Source: Methanocrinis alkalitolerans (lineage in GTDB: Archaea; Halobacteriota; Methanosarcinia; Methanotrichales; Methanotrichaceae). Taken from it: a DNA stretch of 64,000 nt. Every line of letters starts with the position of its first letter. Position 1 is the first letter of the stretch. The position numbers and the translations under genes are program-made. The notes beneath the pieces are model-generated. The model was not told the DNA's origin. It saw only the letters and a list, made by a program, of their open reading frames with translations, and made no database searches. Below, one piece after another: positions 1 to 7,955 of the stretch. The stretch covers positions 13,138 through 77,137 of the forward strand of contig NZ_JARFPL010000008.1 in the NCBI RefSeq assembly GCF_029167205.1. The letters run 5' to 3'.

Positions 1-22
1 TGCAAGGCTAGGTAAAATAAAT

Positions 23-652
23 ATGGAGTTTGAAGAAGCTATTTGGGATCGTAGAGAAAAATCATTTAAAAAGGTATCTGTGCAGGAGCCTAAAGCGCTT
101 TCTTGGTCAAATTTTATAATAATAACTGACACACAAGATATCATTTTTGAAGAGAAATTGCCAGACATATCTATAAAACAATTTACAGAGATTTTTTCAT
201 ATTTATACAAGCAACATTTTAGCGGAGATTTATCTTCGTTAAAGATTGATTTAATGCAAGAGACCAAACGAATATTCGATAAATTGAGAGGGTTTGATAA
301 GATACTAGAAGTTCAATTAAAAGTAACGCCTTCAAATCCGCATGACGATCCTTTATTTAAGCCACTGGATGATATGCTAAAAAATAGCGGGACAAAAGAA
401 GCTAACTTGAAATTTAAGAATAAAGAAGACGGCCTAACGGTTGAAGATACAATAATTGAACAAGGAATAGCGCTAAGTAGCGCAGGTTATGGTCAATATA
501 CAATCGTGGCAAAAAAAGACGAACAAATTGAGAAAATTAAATCTAAAGATGAAATTATACGAGCTGAAATCGAGGTTGCTGACGAGCCTGAATATATAAC
601 AAGGGGATTCTATAGAAAATATAATGAGTTCATTCATCGGGAAGAGGGATAA
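23..652 (+). CDS. Hypothetical protein, possibly partial at 5' end
   Basis: A 209-residue soluble, charged protein that I do not recognise. It has no signal peptide or membrane segment. A central stretch contains SNPHDDPLFKPLDDML, and the C-terminal part is rich in Lys and Glu. The reading frame is open upstream to the first bases of the window, so ATG 23 may be internal and the gene may begin outside. Base composition is strongly AT-rich, unlike the GC-rich housekeeping genes from 1280 onward, which suggests horizontal acquisition. The next gene begins 3 bases after its stop, so the two probably form an operon. No function is assigned. Confidence 0.6.
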   Translation: MEFEEAIWDRREKSFKKVSVQEPKALSWSNFIIITDTQDIIFEEKLPDISIKQFTEIFSYLYKQHFSGDLSSLKIDLMQETKRIFDKLRGFDKILEVQLKVTPSNPHDDPLFKPLDDMLKNSGTKEANLKFKNKEDGLTVEDTIIEQGIALSSAGYGQYTIVAKKDEQIEKIKSKDEIIRAEIEVADEPEYITRGFYRKYNEFIHREEG

Positions 653-655
653 TGC

Positions 656-1198
656 TTGAACTACGGTGATACAAAGTTCTGGGCATTGCTTAATAATTAT
701 GGAAAAGGAAATATCATTAAATCTATAGATCTTATTTTCTCTTTAATATTAACAACTACTTTTGTATTTATTGTTTTATATTTAAACCATTTGGAGGTAA
801 CGATCAATATAATTTGTCCTCAGTTTATAACTGTTTCATCGGCCTTGATAGCTGTTATCATTGCTGGTCTTGCAATAGTCGTATCTATTTCTGATGATAA
901 CTTTATTCTTATGTTAAAGAATGTAAAAGTTTATGAAAAAATCCTATTTTTATTTTATTATGATATAATATTATTAGGATGCAGTATCGTTTCCAACGCG
1001 ATAGCATACCTAACTCCAAATATTGTTACTTTAAATATAATTATTAATGGTATTCAAATCGAGACTGCATTTTTTATGGTATTACTTTGGTTAGCGACCT
1101 TCCTTGGATTATATTCGCTATTTTCTGTTATTTTGCTAGTAGGAACGATCATGAGATATGGCCTATATAGAGGGGCTTTTATTGAAATTAATAATTAA
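656..1198 (+). CDS. Hypothetical multi-pass membrane protein
   Basis: A 180-residue protein starting at TTG, 3 bases after the stop of the preceding gene. About four hydrophobic segments are visible, at roughly residues 24-44, 58-79, 97-118 and 137-165, so it is an integral membrane protein. I see no catalytic motif. Like its neighbour it is very AT-rich, and codon use differs from the rest of the window. A soluble protein paired with a small membrane protein in an AT-rich island resembles accessory or defence modules, but nothing in the sequence proves this. Confidence 0.6.
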   Translation: MNYGDTKFWALLNNYGKGNIIKSIDLIFSLILTTTFVFIVLYLNHLEVTINIICPQFITVSSALIAVIIAGLAIVVSISDDNFILMLKNVKVYEKILFLFYYDIILLGCSIVSNAIAYLTPNIVTLNIIINGIQIETAFFMVLLWLATFLGLYSLFSVILLVGTIMRYGLYRGAFIEINN

Positions 1199-1279
1199 AA
1201 AATGATCAGTGACACGCATAATTTTTTTAATTAGCACTCTCCACAGCCTTTTTCACCTCCCGCCACCTACACCCACCCC

Positions 1280-2797
1280 ATGAGAGCGCTTGCCGTGACC
1301 GGAAGGCTCGCCGAGGGGATGGTGAGGGAGGCCGTTGGAGACCGGGCCGACGTCCTAGTGATGAATGTCGACGTCGCCTCCTTCATAACCCCGAAGATGC
1401 TCCGGGAGGCTTCGCCCTCGGGCTACGACTTGATCCTCATACCGGGGGCTATCACCGCCGACTTCGGCCCCGTCGCCGCGGAGCTGGGCACGATGGTCCG
1501 GCTCGGGCCCAAGCACGCCGTCGACCTGCGGAGCGTCTTGCCCCTCCTGGACTCGGTCGAGCTCTCGGCGACCGTCCCCGCCTGCGTCCTGCTGGAGGAG
1601 AAAATGAGGTCGCAGGCCCGGGCCGCCATCTCTTCCCTGGAGGCGGGATCTTATGCGCCGTTGTCGATCAAAGGCGTCAAGGTCGGCGGTGCGAGCCGGA
1701 TGAAGGTCCTGGCCGAGATAGTCGACGCGACCCGCTTCGATGACGGGGAGCTCGCAGGGATCGTCCGCCACTATGAGCGCGAGGGGGCGGATATGATCGA
1801 TTTAGGGATTCCGCTGGACGCCGAGCCCGCCGCTGTGGCCCGGGCCGTCCGGGTGGCCCGGGAAGCGACCAGCCTTCCCGTCTCCGTCGACACCCTCCAG
1901 CCCGATCTCCTCAAAGCCGGGATCGAGGCGGGCTGCGACCTGGTCCTCAGCCTCGACGGCTCGAATTTGGAGGATGTGGGGCCTATGGCGGCCGAGGCCG
2001 GGGTGCCGGCGGTCGTCCTGCCGGGTCCGGAGGCGAGCCTCGCGGAGAACCTCCGGCGCGCCCTCGCCCTGGGCGTCTCTGCCATGGCCGACCCGGTCTT
2101 GAGCCCGCCGCTCCTCGGCCTAGCCGAATCGATCTGCAGGTACCGCGACTTTCATCAGGCCTTTCCCAAGGTCCCTCTATTCTTCGGCGCGGGGAACGTG
2201 ACGGAGCTCCTCGACGCCGACTCTCCCGGGGCCAACGGACTTCTCGCCGCCATCGGGGCGGAGGTGGGGGGAAGCGTCCTCTTCACCCCCGAGTACAGCG
2301 ATAAGGCCCACGGCAGCATCCGGGAGCTTCGGAGGGCGAGCGAGATGGTCCATCTCGCCGGCGCGAGAGGGACCCCCCCCAAAGATCTGGGGGTCGACCT
2401 CCTCGTCCTCAAGGAGAAGCGCCGCCGCCCCGAGGCGGAGATGCCGGAGGAGTTTGTTGTGGTGGAGGCCTGCGGCCGCGGTGGCGGCGGAGGTGAGGGG
2501 GTTGACGGAGTAGACGGAGACGGAACCGTCGCCGTCGGCGGCCGCCGGATGGAGATGGACCCCGCCGGAAGCTTCAGGATAGGCGTCGCGAAAGGAAAGA
2601 TCGTCGTCATCCACGACGCCGTCACCCTGGTGGGCGGGTCGGCCCGGGACCTCCTGGCGGAGATCGTCGACCGGGGGCTCATCACCAGGCTCGATCACGC
2701 CGGATACCTCGGCCGGGAGCTGGAGCGGGCCCAGACCGCCATCGTCCTTGGGAGGAGCTACTCCCAGGACGAGCCGCTATTTTCGACAAAGAATTAA
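1280..2797 (+). CDS. Dihydropteroate synthase-related protein (archaeal TIGR00284 type)
   Basis: A 505-residue cytoplasmic protein. Residues about 165-370 look like a TIM-barrel pterin-binding domain: REGADMIDLGIPLD, then LPVSVDTLQPDLLKAGIEAGCDLVLSLDG, match the DHPS pattern of Asp/Asn-rich strand ends. The N-terminal 150 residues and C-terminal 130 residues are the extra domains typical of the archaeal DHPS-related family (MJ0107-like), whose role in methanopterin or folate-like cofactor synthesis is suspected but unproven. A Gly-rich low-complexity insert (RGGGGGEGVDGVDGDG) near residue 405 may be a linker. It begins just past the boundary of the AT-rich island. The family call is good; the reaction is not established. 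Confidence 0.8.
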   Translation: MRALAVTGRLAEGMVREAVGDRADVLVMNVDVASFITPKMLREASPSGYDLILIPGAITADFGPVAAELGTMVRLGPKHAVDLRSVLPLLDSVELSATVPACVLLEEKMRSQARAAISSLEAGSYAPLSIKGVKVGGASRMKVLAEIVDATRFDDGELAGIVRHYEREGADMIDLGIPLDAEPAAVARAVRVAREATSLPVSVDTLQPDLLKAGIEAGCDLVLSLDGSNLEDVGPMAAEAGVPAVVLPGPEASLAENLRRALALGVSAMADPVLSPPLLGLAESICRYRDFHQAFPKVPLFFGAGNVTELLDADSPGANGLLAAIGAEVGGSVLFTPEYSDKAHGSIRELRRASEMVHLAGARGTPPKDLGVDLLVLKEKRRRPEAEMPEEFVVVEACGRGGGGGEGVDGVDGDGTVAVGGRRMEMDPAGSFRIGVAKGKIVVIHDAVTLVGGSARDLLAEIVDRGLITRLDHAGYLGRELERAQTAIVLGRSYSQDEPLFSTKN

Positions 2798-2825
2798 ATA
2801 AGATCGGATCGTCCACCGACCCCTG

Positions 2826-3710
2826 ATGAATCAGAGATCATGGGCCATTACAGTGGCGGTCTTCATCGCCGGCATAATGATATTCTCCACCTTCGCCGGT
2901 TTCGTCATGCGGGACGGTGGGCCCGTCGAGACCGTCTCCCGAGGGGCCTGGAACCCCTCGGACTTCGGGGTCGGAGGAAGGCTCATCAGCTGGGACTTCG
3001 ATGGCGTCGGTGACGCTCTGGGGATGTATCCACAGGACCTGGTCTTCGCCTTCTGGATCGACATGACAGCCTCTGAGGATCTCAACGAGGCTGCGGCCCT
3101 CTCCCTTCCGCTGACTGTGGGCCTCACCTATAGAGATCAGGTGAACCTCTACCCAGAACCGATAGACAGGTTATCCTGGGGGCTCTTTCGAGACGAGATT
3201 GTGGAGTTCCACTGGACGAAGCCCGCCCGCATTGGAGTTGAAAGCCTCGCAATACTCTACAACGGATACCAGATGATACCCCTGGGGACGACGGATATCT
3301 TCACCGTCATGGGAACTCCCGTCCTCTTCGGAGGCGAGCCCTCCGTCAGGACGATCCTGGACGTCTTGGCGGGCCAAGCCCCCACCACCGATGAGTTCGT
3401 CCTCCCTTACGATGAGGTTGACGCCCTTCAGATATCATCTCTCGGAAAGGACGTCGTCGATAACCCCGGATTCGTGCCGCCCCTGGGCGGAGTTTACCTT
3501 GAGTCCTACCTGGGAGTGAGCCCTTACGAAGGCGGCTATTACTTGACGGCAAAGTACCTATCACTTCGCGGCGAAAGCGAGAGGAGGGTCTTCGATCTGG
3601 CGAGGGATTACGCCCTTGAGATATCTTCTGCTGACGGGATCACGGCGGTCTCGGGATCGGTGGAAACCCAGAACCTGGCAGAGACGCTCGGAGCGTTCGT
3701 CGCTCCATAG
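2826..3710 (+). CDS. Hypothetical membrane-anchored or exported protein
   Basis: A 294-residue protein with a hydrophobic N-terminal segment (residues 8-29, AVFIAGIMIFSTFAGFV), which could be a signal anchor leaving the rest outside the cell. I do not recognise the remainder. A TATA-like stretch (TTAAATAA, about 2794-2803) lies about 27 bases before the ATG and there is no Shine-Dalgarno sequence, so the mRNA is probably leaderless. The gene lies between the DHPS-like gene and the ribosomal cluster with no obvious functional link to either. Confidence 0.65.
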   Translation: MNQRSWAITVAVFIAGIMIFSTFAGFVMRDGGPVETVSRGAWNPSDFGVGGRLISWDFDGVGDALGMYPQDLVFAFWIDMTASEDLNEAAALSLPLTVGLTYRDQVNLYPEPIDRLSWGLFRDEIVEFHWTKPARIGVESLAILYNGYQMIPLGTTDIFTVMGTPVLFGGEPSVRTILDVLAGQAPTTDEFVLPYDEVDALQISSLGKDVVDNPGFVPPLGGVYLESYLGVSPYEGGYYLTAKYLSLRGESERRVFDLARDYALEISSADGITAVSGSVETQNLAETLGAFVAP

Positions 3711-3720
3711 CGCAACCTTT

Positions 3721-3749
3721 TTAGCTGGGAAGCGGCCCCCATCAGCTAA
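3721..3749. promoter_or_regulatory. Inverted repeat upstream of rpl7ae
   Basis: TTAGCTG (3721-3727) and CAGCTAA (3743-3749) form a perfect 7-bp inverted repeat around a 15-base spacer. It follows the stop of the preceding gene by 11 bases and a short T run, so it could be a terminator hairpin for that gene or an operator/leader element for rpl7ae. The sequence alone does not decide. Confidence 0.4.
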
Positions 3750-3775
3750 GCCGTTTGGGGCGACTTTTGCGATGA

Positions 3776-3802
3776 ATGATGACGGGCACCGCCCTGAAGG
3801 AG
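3776..3802 (+). promoter_or_regulatory. Possible kink-turn (L7Ae-binding) motif over the rpl7ae SD site
   Basis: The leader reads ATGATGA (3776-3782), a GGGC-ACC-GCCC hairpin (3784-3794), TGA (3795-3797), then AAGGAG (3797-3802), which is the Shine-Dalgarno site of rpl7ae. The pattern of GA, a short stem and GA resembles a box C/D or kink-turn element, the structure that L7Ae binds. If folded with protein bound, the ribosome site would be masked. The external stem is not convincing, so this is a suggestion only. Confidence 0.35.
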
Positions 3803-3810
3803 AATAAATT

Positions 3811-4179
3811 ATGGCAAGACCGATATACGTAAGATTTGACGTTCCAGCCGACCTGGCCTCCAAATCCCTGGAGGCGATCGAGCTGGCTCGCGATACTGGA
3901 AGGCTCAAGAAAGGGACCAACGAGACGACCAAGGCCATCGAGCGCGGCATAGCAAAGCTCGTGGTGGTGGGCGAAGACGTGGAGCCTCCTGAGATCGTGG
4001 CCCATATCCCGCCGCTCTGCGAAGAGAAGAAGACTCCTTACATCTACGTCAAAAAACAGAGCGAGATCGGCGCCGCTTGCGGCATGAGGGTTAAAAGCGC
4101 GGCCGTGGCCATCCTGGAGCCGGGGAAGGGTAAGGACGTTTTGGACGAGATAGTTCAGAAGGCCCAGGCCCTGAAGTAG
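3811..4179 (+). CDS. rpl7ae: 50S ribosomal protein L7Ae
   Basis: A 122-residue protein of the L7Ae/L30e/S12e fold, the family's usual length. It carries the RNA-binding segment GTNETTKAIERGIAKLVVV (from residue 35) and the PPLCEEKKTPYIYV loop. In archaea L7Ae is part of the large ribosomal subunit and also binds kink-turns in box C/D and H/ACA guide RNPs and RNase P. The Shine-Dalgarno site AAGGAG lies 8 bases before the ATG. It is the first gene of the conserved archaeal cluster rpl7ae-rps28e-rpl24e-ndk-infB, and autoregulation through its leader is possible (see 3776-3802). Confidence 0.97.
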   Translation: MARPIYVRFDVPADLASKSLEAIELARDTGRLKKGTNETTKAIERGIAKLVVVGEDVEPPEIVAHIPPLCEEKKTPYIYVKKQSEIGAACGMRVKSAAVAILEPGKGKDVLDEIVQKAQALK

Positions 4180-4190
4180 GGGTGTAGCTG

Positions 4191-4406
4191 ATGGCAGACG
4201 ATTGGGACGGAGTTCCCGCCGAAGTCATAGAGATCATAGGCAACACCGGGATGCACGGTGAGGCCACCCAGATCAAGTGCAGAATTCTGGAGGGCAGCAA
4301 CAAAGGGCGCATCATCACCAGGAACTGCATGGGCCCCATCAGGATGGGGGACGTTCTGATGCTGCTGGAGACCGCCAGAGAAGCCAAGAAGCTTACCACC
4401 AGGTGA
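4191..4406 (+). CDS. rps28e: 30S ribosomal protein S28e
   Basis: A 71-residue protein with the S28e OB-fold sequence: PAEVIEIIGNTGMHGE near the N-terminus and the conserved NCMGPIRMGDVLMLLE in the second half. It is a small-subunit protein found in archaea and eukaryotes only. It lies 11 bases after rpl7ae and 6 bases before rpl24e, so it is co-transcribed with both. Length and motif match the family exactly. Confidence 0.97.
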   Translation: MADDWDGVPAEVIEIIGNTGMHGEATQIKCRILEGSNKGRIITRNCMGPIRMGDVLMLLETAREAKKLTTR

Positions 4407-4412
4407 GGTCTC

Positions 4413-4586
4413 ATGGAAGAGAGAAAGTGCTCCTTTTGCAACCGGAATATCGAGGCCGGAACAGGGAAGATCTACGCCAAGAGGGACGGCACCGTATTCT
4501 ATTTCTGCTCGTCCAAATGCGAGAAGAACATGACCAAGCTGCGCAGAGTCCCAAGAAGGATCGAGTGGGCGATCAAAGGGTGGTAG
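4413..4586 (+). CDS. rpl24e: 50S ribosomal protein L24e
   Basis: A 57-residue protein read directly from the sequence (ATG 4413, TAG 4584-4586). It has the zinc ribbon of L24e, with cysteines in KCSFCNRNIEAGTG and FYFCSSKCEKN, followed by a basic tail ending in RRIEWAIKGW. The zinc-binding CxxC-x(n)-CxxxC pattern and length fit archaeal L24e. It lies between rps28e and ndk with gaps of only 6 and 3 bases, as expected for the translation operon. Confidence 0.96.
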   Translation: MEERKCSFCNRNIEAGTGKIYAKRDGTVFYFCSSKCEKNMTKLRRVPRRIEWAIKGW

Positions 4587-4589
4587 GGC

Positions 4590-5039
4590 TTGGAGAGTAC
4601 CTTCGTCATGATCAAGCCCGACGGCGTCCAGCGGTGCCTGGTGGGCAAGATCGTCCAGAGGATAGAGGCGAAAGGGCTGAAGATAGTTGCCATGAAGATG
4701 AGGACCATCCCCCTCGACGTCGCCGAGGAGCATTACGTCGAGCATAAGAAGAAGCCCTTCTTCGGTGACCTCGTCGGCTTCATCACCTCAGGCCCCTCGG
4801 TTCCGATGGTGGTGGAGGGCAAAGACGCCATCTCCGAGGTGAGGAAGATGAACGGGGCGACAAACCCCACGAAAGCCCAGCCGGGGACCATTCGGGGAGA
4901 CTTCGGCCTTGACATGGGGCGGAACGTAATTCACGGCTCCGACTCGCCGGAGTCGGCGGCAAGAGAGATCGCCCTCCACTTCGAAGAATCCGAAATATCC
5001 AGATACACCAGGATAGATGAGGCCTGGCTCTACGAGTGA
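4590..5039 (+). CDS. ndk: Nucleoside diphosphate kinase
   Basis: A 149-residue enzyme that transfers the gamma-phosphate between nucleoside triphosphates and diphosphates through a phosphohistidine. The N-terminal ESTFVMIKPDGVQRCLVG strand and the active-site segment NVIHGSDSPESA, whose His carries the phosphate, are both intact. The start is TTG 4590, 3 bases after the rpl24e stop; the ATG at 4608 would cut off the first beta strand. Length is that of a standard hexameric NDK. It is a usual member of this archaeal ribosomal cluster. Confidence 0.96.
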   Translation: MESTFVMIKPDGVQRCLVGKIVQRIEAKGLKIVAMKMRTIPLDVAEEHYVEHKKKPFFGDLVGFITSGPSVPMVVEGKDAISEVRKMNGATNPTKAQPGTIRGDFGLDMGRNVIHGSDSPESAAREIALHFEESEISRYTRIDEAWLYE

Positions 5040-5122
5040 GCCGGGGATACGTCAAGCTAGATTTCCATGGAGGCGGCCACATCGCAGCCTTTGGAACTGA
5101 CGGGGTCCGGATGTGATCGGTC

Positions 5123-6934
5123 ATGAAGCAGAAATCGAGGAAGGCGAAGAAGGCGAAGGGTCTGGCCGAGTCCAACCTGAGAACCCCCATCGTCTGCGTG
5201 ATGGGCCATGTGGACCACGGCAAGACGACCCTCCTCGACAAGATCAGAGGGACCACCATAGCCGACGGCGAGGCGGGAGCTATAACCCAGCACATCGGAG
5301 CCACCGAGATCCCCCTGAACGTCATCAAGGATGTCTGCGGACCGATATATAGAGGCGACTTCCAGATCCCGGGCCTCCTATTCATCGACACCCCCGGCCA
5401 CCATTCCTTCACCTCCCTGCGGAGCAGGGGCGGATCTCTCGCCGACCTCGCCATCCTCATCGTCGACGTCAACGAGGGGTTCCAGCCCCAGACTATAGAG
5501 TCGATAAATATCCTCAAACGCTACCGCACACCCTTTGTGGTGGCAGCGAACAAGATCGACAGGATCTCAGGATGGCAGCCGGTGAAAGGGGCGCCCCTCG
5601 CCGCGACCCTCAAAGCCCAGAGCGAAAGGGTCCGCGGAGACCTGGACAACCGGATCTACGAGCTGATAGGGGAGCTTTACAAATACGGCTTCAACTCTGA
5701 TCGGTACGATCGGATCAGCGACTTCACCAAGAACGTGGGGGTAGTGCCGGTCAGCTCCATCTCCGGGGAGGGGGTCCCCGACCTTCTGATGGTCCTTCTG
5801 GGGCTCGCCCAGAAGTTTTTGAAGGAGAACTTGATGATCAGGGCCAGCGGCCCCGGGGTCGGGACAATCCTGGAGGTGAAGGAGGAACGAGGCCTTGGGA
5901 CCACCCTCGACGTCATACTCTATGACGGCGAGTTTCGGGCCGGAGATACCATCGTCGTGGGGACCCTCAAAGAGCCGATCGTCACCAAGATCAGGGCGCT
6001 CCTGAAGCCCAGGCCCCTCTCGGAGATCAGGAGCGAAGAACGGTTTCTTCCGGTGAAGCACGTGGCAGCCGCCAGCGGCGTAAAGGTTTCGGCCCCTCGA
6101 ATTGAGAGCGCCCTTGCAGGCTCCACGGTTAGGGTGGTGAGCGAGGCCGAAGACGTCGATCTGGTGGCAGAGGATATCAAGTCGGAGCTGGAGACGGCGA
6201 GGATAGATACCGAGAACGTGGGGGTGATCATCAAGACCGACACCATCGGATCTCTCGAGGCGCTGGTGGGCGAATTGGAGTCCAAGGAGATACCGATCCA
6301 CGCCGCCGACGTCGGCCCCATCACAAGAAGGGACGTCATCAGGGCGGCGGCGATCCAAGACCCCCTGTACTCTGCGGTCCTGGGTTTCAACGTCAAGATC
6401 CTCCCCGACGCCCTCTCCGAGGTCCAGAAGAGCGACGTGCCGATCTTCCTCTCCGACGTCATCTACACCCTCATCGAGAACTACGACGACTGGGTCGGCG
6501 ACCAGAAGATGAGGATGGAGCAGGAGAGGCTCCAGGCGGTGATAAGGCCCGGGATGATCAGGATCATTCCAGACTATGTCTTCAGACAGTCCAAGCCCGC
6601 GGTCGTCGGGGTCCAGGTGGTGGGCGGCCAGATCACAAATAGCGTCACCCTGATGAGGGAGGACGGTGCCGTGGTCGGGACGGTGAAGGGCGTCCAGATG
6701 AGCGGCGAGAACGTCGGATCCGCCAGCGTCGGAAAGGAGGTGGCGGTCTCCATAGACGGGCCCACCGTCGGCCGCCAGATCCACGAGGGCGACATCCTCT
6801 ACGTCAACATCCCCGAGCGGCACGTCAAGATCATCGAGGCCGAGCTGAAGCAGAGGTTCTCCGAGGACGAGCTGGAGGCTCTGGAGAAGTTTCTGGAGAT
6901 CAAGAGGAATAAAGACCCCTTCTGGGGTCGATGA
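5123..6934 (+). CDS. infB: Translation initiation factor aIF5B (IF-2 homologue)
   Basis: A 603-residue GTPase that helps subunit joining and initiator tRNA positioning. The G domain follows a short basic N-terminus: G1 GHVDHGKTT (about residue 28), G3 DTPGHHSF, and G4 NKID. Domains II, III and IV follow, and the C-terminus ends in the long helix region. Length matches archaeal aIF5B, and no intein is present in the P-loop, where some archaea carry one. A GTGATC sequence before ATG 5123 may serve as ribosome site. It closes the translation cluster that begins with rpl7ae. Confidence 0.96.
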   Translation: MKQKSRKAKKAKGLAESNLRTPIVCVMGHVDHGKTTLLDKIRGTTIADGEAGAITQHIGATEIPLNVIKDVCGPIYRGDFQIPGLLFIDTPGHHSFTSLRSRGGSLADLAILIVDVNEGFQPQTIESINILKRYRTPFVVAANKIDRISGWQPVKGAPLAATLKAQSERVRGDLDNRIYELIGELYKYGFNSDRYDRISDFTKNVGVVPVSSISGEGVPDLLMVLLGLAQKFLKENLMIRASGPGVGTILEVKEERGLGTTLDVILYDGEFRAGDTIVVGTLKEPIVTKIRALLKPRPLSEIRSEERFLPVKHVAAASGVKVSAPRIESALAGSTVRVVSEAEDVDLVAEDIKSELETARIDTENVGVIIKTDTIGSLEALVGELESKEIPIHAADVGPITRRDVIRAAAIQDPLYSAVLGFNVKILPDALSEVQKSDVPIFLSDVIYTLIENYDDWVGDQKMRMEQERLQAVIRPGMIRIIPDYVFRQSKPAVVGVQVVGGQITNSVTLMREDGAVVGTVKGVQMSGENVGSASVGKEVAVSIDGPTVGRQIHEGDILYVNIPERHVKIIEAELKQRFSEDELEALEKFLEIKRNKDPFWGR

Positions 6935-7368
6935 TCCTCTCGATCCTCTTCATGAAGCCGAAAGCTCCACAGAAACTCCTGATCCAAGGTCTCTATCGAA
7001 AGCCCATCCATCGCCGATCCAATCGCCCTTTTGCGCCGACATTTTGGAGGGGTGGGGCAGAAGGACGGCCCCTTCGGTACCTCCGGCCAGAAACATTATA
7101 TATTTTTGTTTGATATCCCAGTCTGGGGCTGGACCTCAACCGACGGAGTGGAGAAGGTCGGACCGATTTCGACCGGAGAAGGGCAGAAGGGATGAGCGAG
7201 TTCGACCTTTTAATCCCATCGAAGAGTCCGGATCCCAAGAGATGTGGCGGCGTTGAGCGGTGGAGAAGGTATGATCGCCAGCGGTGGATATCGCATCATC
7301 CGGTCGAAGATCTCCGGATAGATCTGCAATAACAAAGGTAGGACGAGAGGATAGAGGGTGATATTGAG
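6935..7368. other. Intergenic region with a TATA box
   Basis: I see no convincing gene in these 434 bases; short open frames here lack ribosome sites and coding character. A strong TATA-like box (ACATTATATATTTTTG, about 7091-7106) would start transcription near 7122-7130 on the plus strand. This leaves a leader of about 240 bases before the gene at 7369, which contains several short self-complementary purine/pyrimidine stretches. It could hold a small RNA or a long structured leader. Confidence 0.4.
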
Positions 7369-7806
7369 ATGAGGACATCCGTTGTGCTTTTAGGGCTGAT
7401 GGCCTTGGTACTTCCGTTGGTCGCCCCGGCGGGCGGCCAGGTCGAATTCGCCTTTGGAGAGGAGGGGGCCCAGGAGCGGTTCGAGAAGGGGATAGGCGGC
7501 CCCTGGATCGTCAGCGAGAAGGAGGATAGAGGTTGGCACCCCTTCACCTTCACCAAAGCTGAGTTTCCCGACTTCAGGACCGCGTTCCAAAAGGAGATAG
7601 AGGAGGCGAAGGGCGACCTCGACGATCTCGCCCTTCTGGGTTACGTATCGATAGTCAGCGGCAACTTGACGGTGGCAGACCCTGTGGAGGGCGGGTTTAC
7701 GATACCCCAGCTTGCAGGAACTTACCCGATATACGGGATCGTAGACGAGGAGGAGGGGCTCAGGGCCCTTTATATCGACCTGGCGCCGGATGATCAGGTC
7801 GCCTGA
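7369..7806 (+). CDS. Hypothetical secreted protein
   Basis: A 145-residue protein with a clear signal peptide (residues 1-23, VVLLGLMALVLPLVAPAGG then QVEF). The mature part is acidic, with aromatic residues in WHPFTFTKAEFPDF and a later segment NLTVADPVEGGF that contains an N-glycosylation sequon. No known domain is recognised. It lies upstream of glnA but the long gap and separate glnA promoter argue against co-transcription. Confidence 0.65.
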   Translation: MRTSVVLLGLMALVLPLVAPAGGQVEFAFGEEGAQERFEKGIGGPWIVSEKEDRGWHPFTFTKAEFPDFRTAFQKEIEEAKGDLDDLALLGYVSIVSGNLTVADPVEGGFTIPQLAGTYPIYGIVDEEEGLRALYIDLAPDDQVA

Positions 7807-7907
7807 TCTGAGGATCAACGATCTGAGGATCAGTTTTCTATTTTTCTCCGGCGTTCGAGGGTTTTTCGATCTTAAAACTTCATATCTATTGTGAAATCGT
7901 CTCAAAA

Positions 7908-7945
7908 AGATATAAATCGCCGGGGATGACTCTTTTGTCCGGAGG
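7908..7945 (+). promoter_or_regulatory. glnA promoter and ribosome site
   Basis: AAAAAGATATAAATCG (about 7904-7919) is a good archaeal BRE/TATA element. Transcription would begin near 7938-7942, which is downstream of the ATG at 7926 and thus rules that codon out. GGAGG at 7941-7945 lies 10 bases before ATG 7956. Just upstream, TTCA (7879-7882) and TGAA (7892-7895) form a short inverted repeat that could be a regulator site; I see no canonical GGAA-N6-TTCC NrpR operator. Confidence 0.6.
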
Positions 7946-7955
7946 CAAAAAAGAG

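Noticed and set aside
5567..6823. Long antisense frame in infB (418 codons)
   Set aside because: High-GC third-position effect; Asp/His/Leu-rich product with no motif, on the opposite strand of a certain gene.
7860..7955. NrpR operator (GGAA-N6-TTCC) upstream of glnA
   Set aside because: No matching sequence is present in this region.
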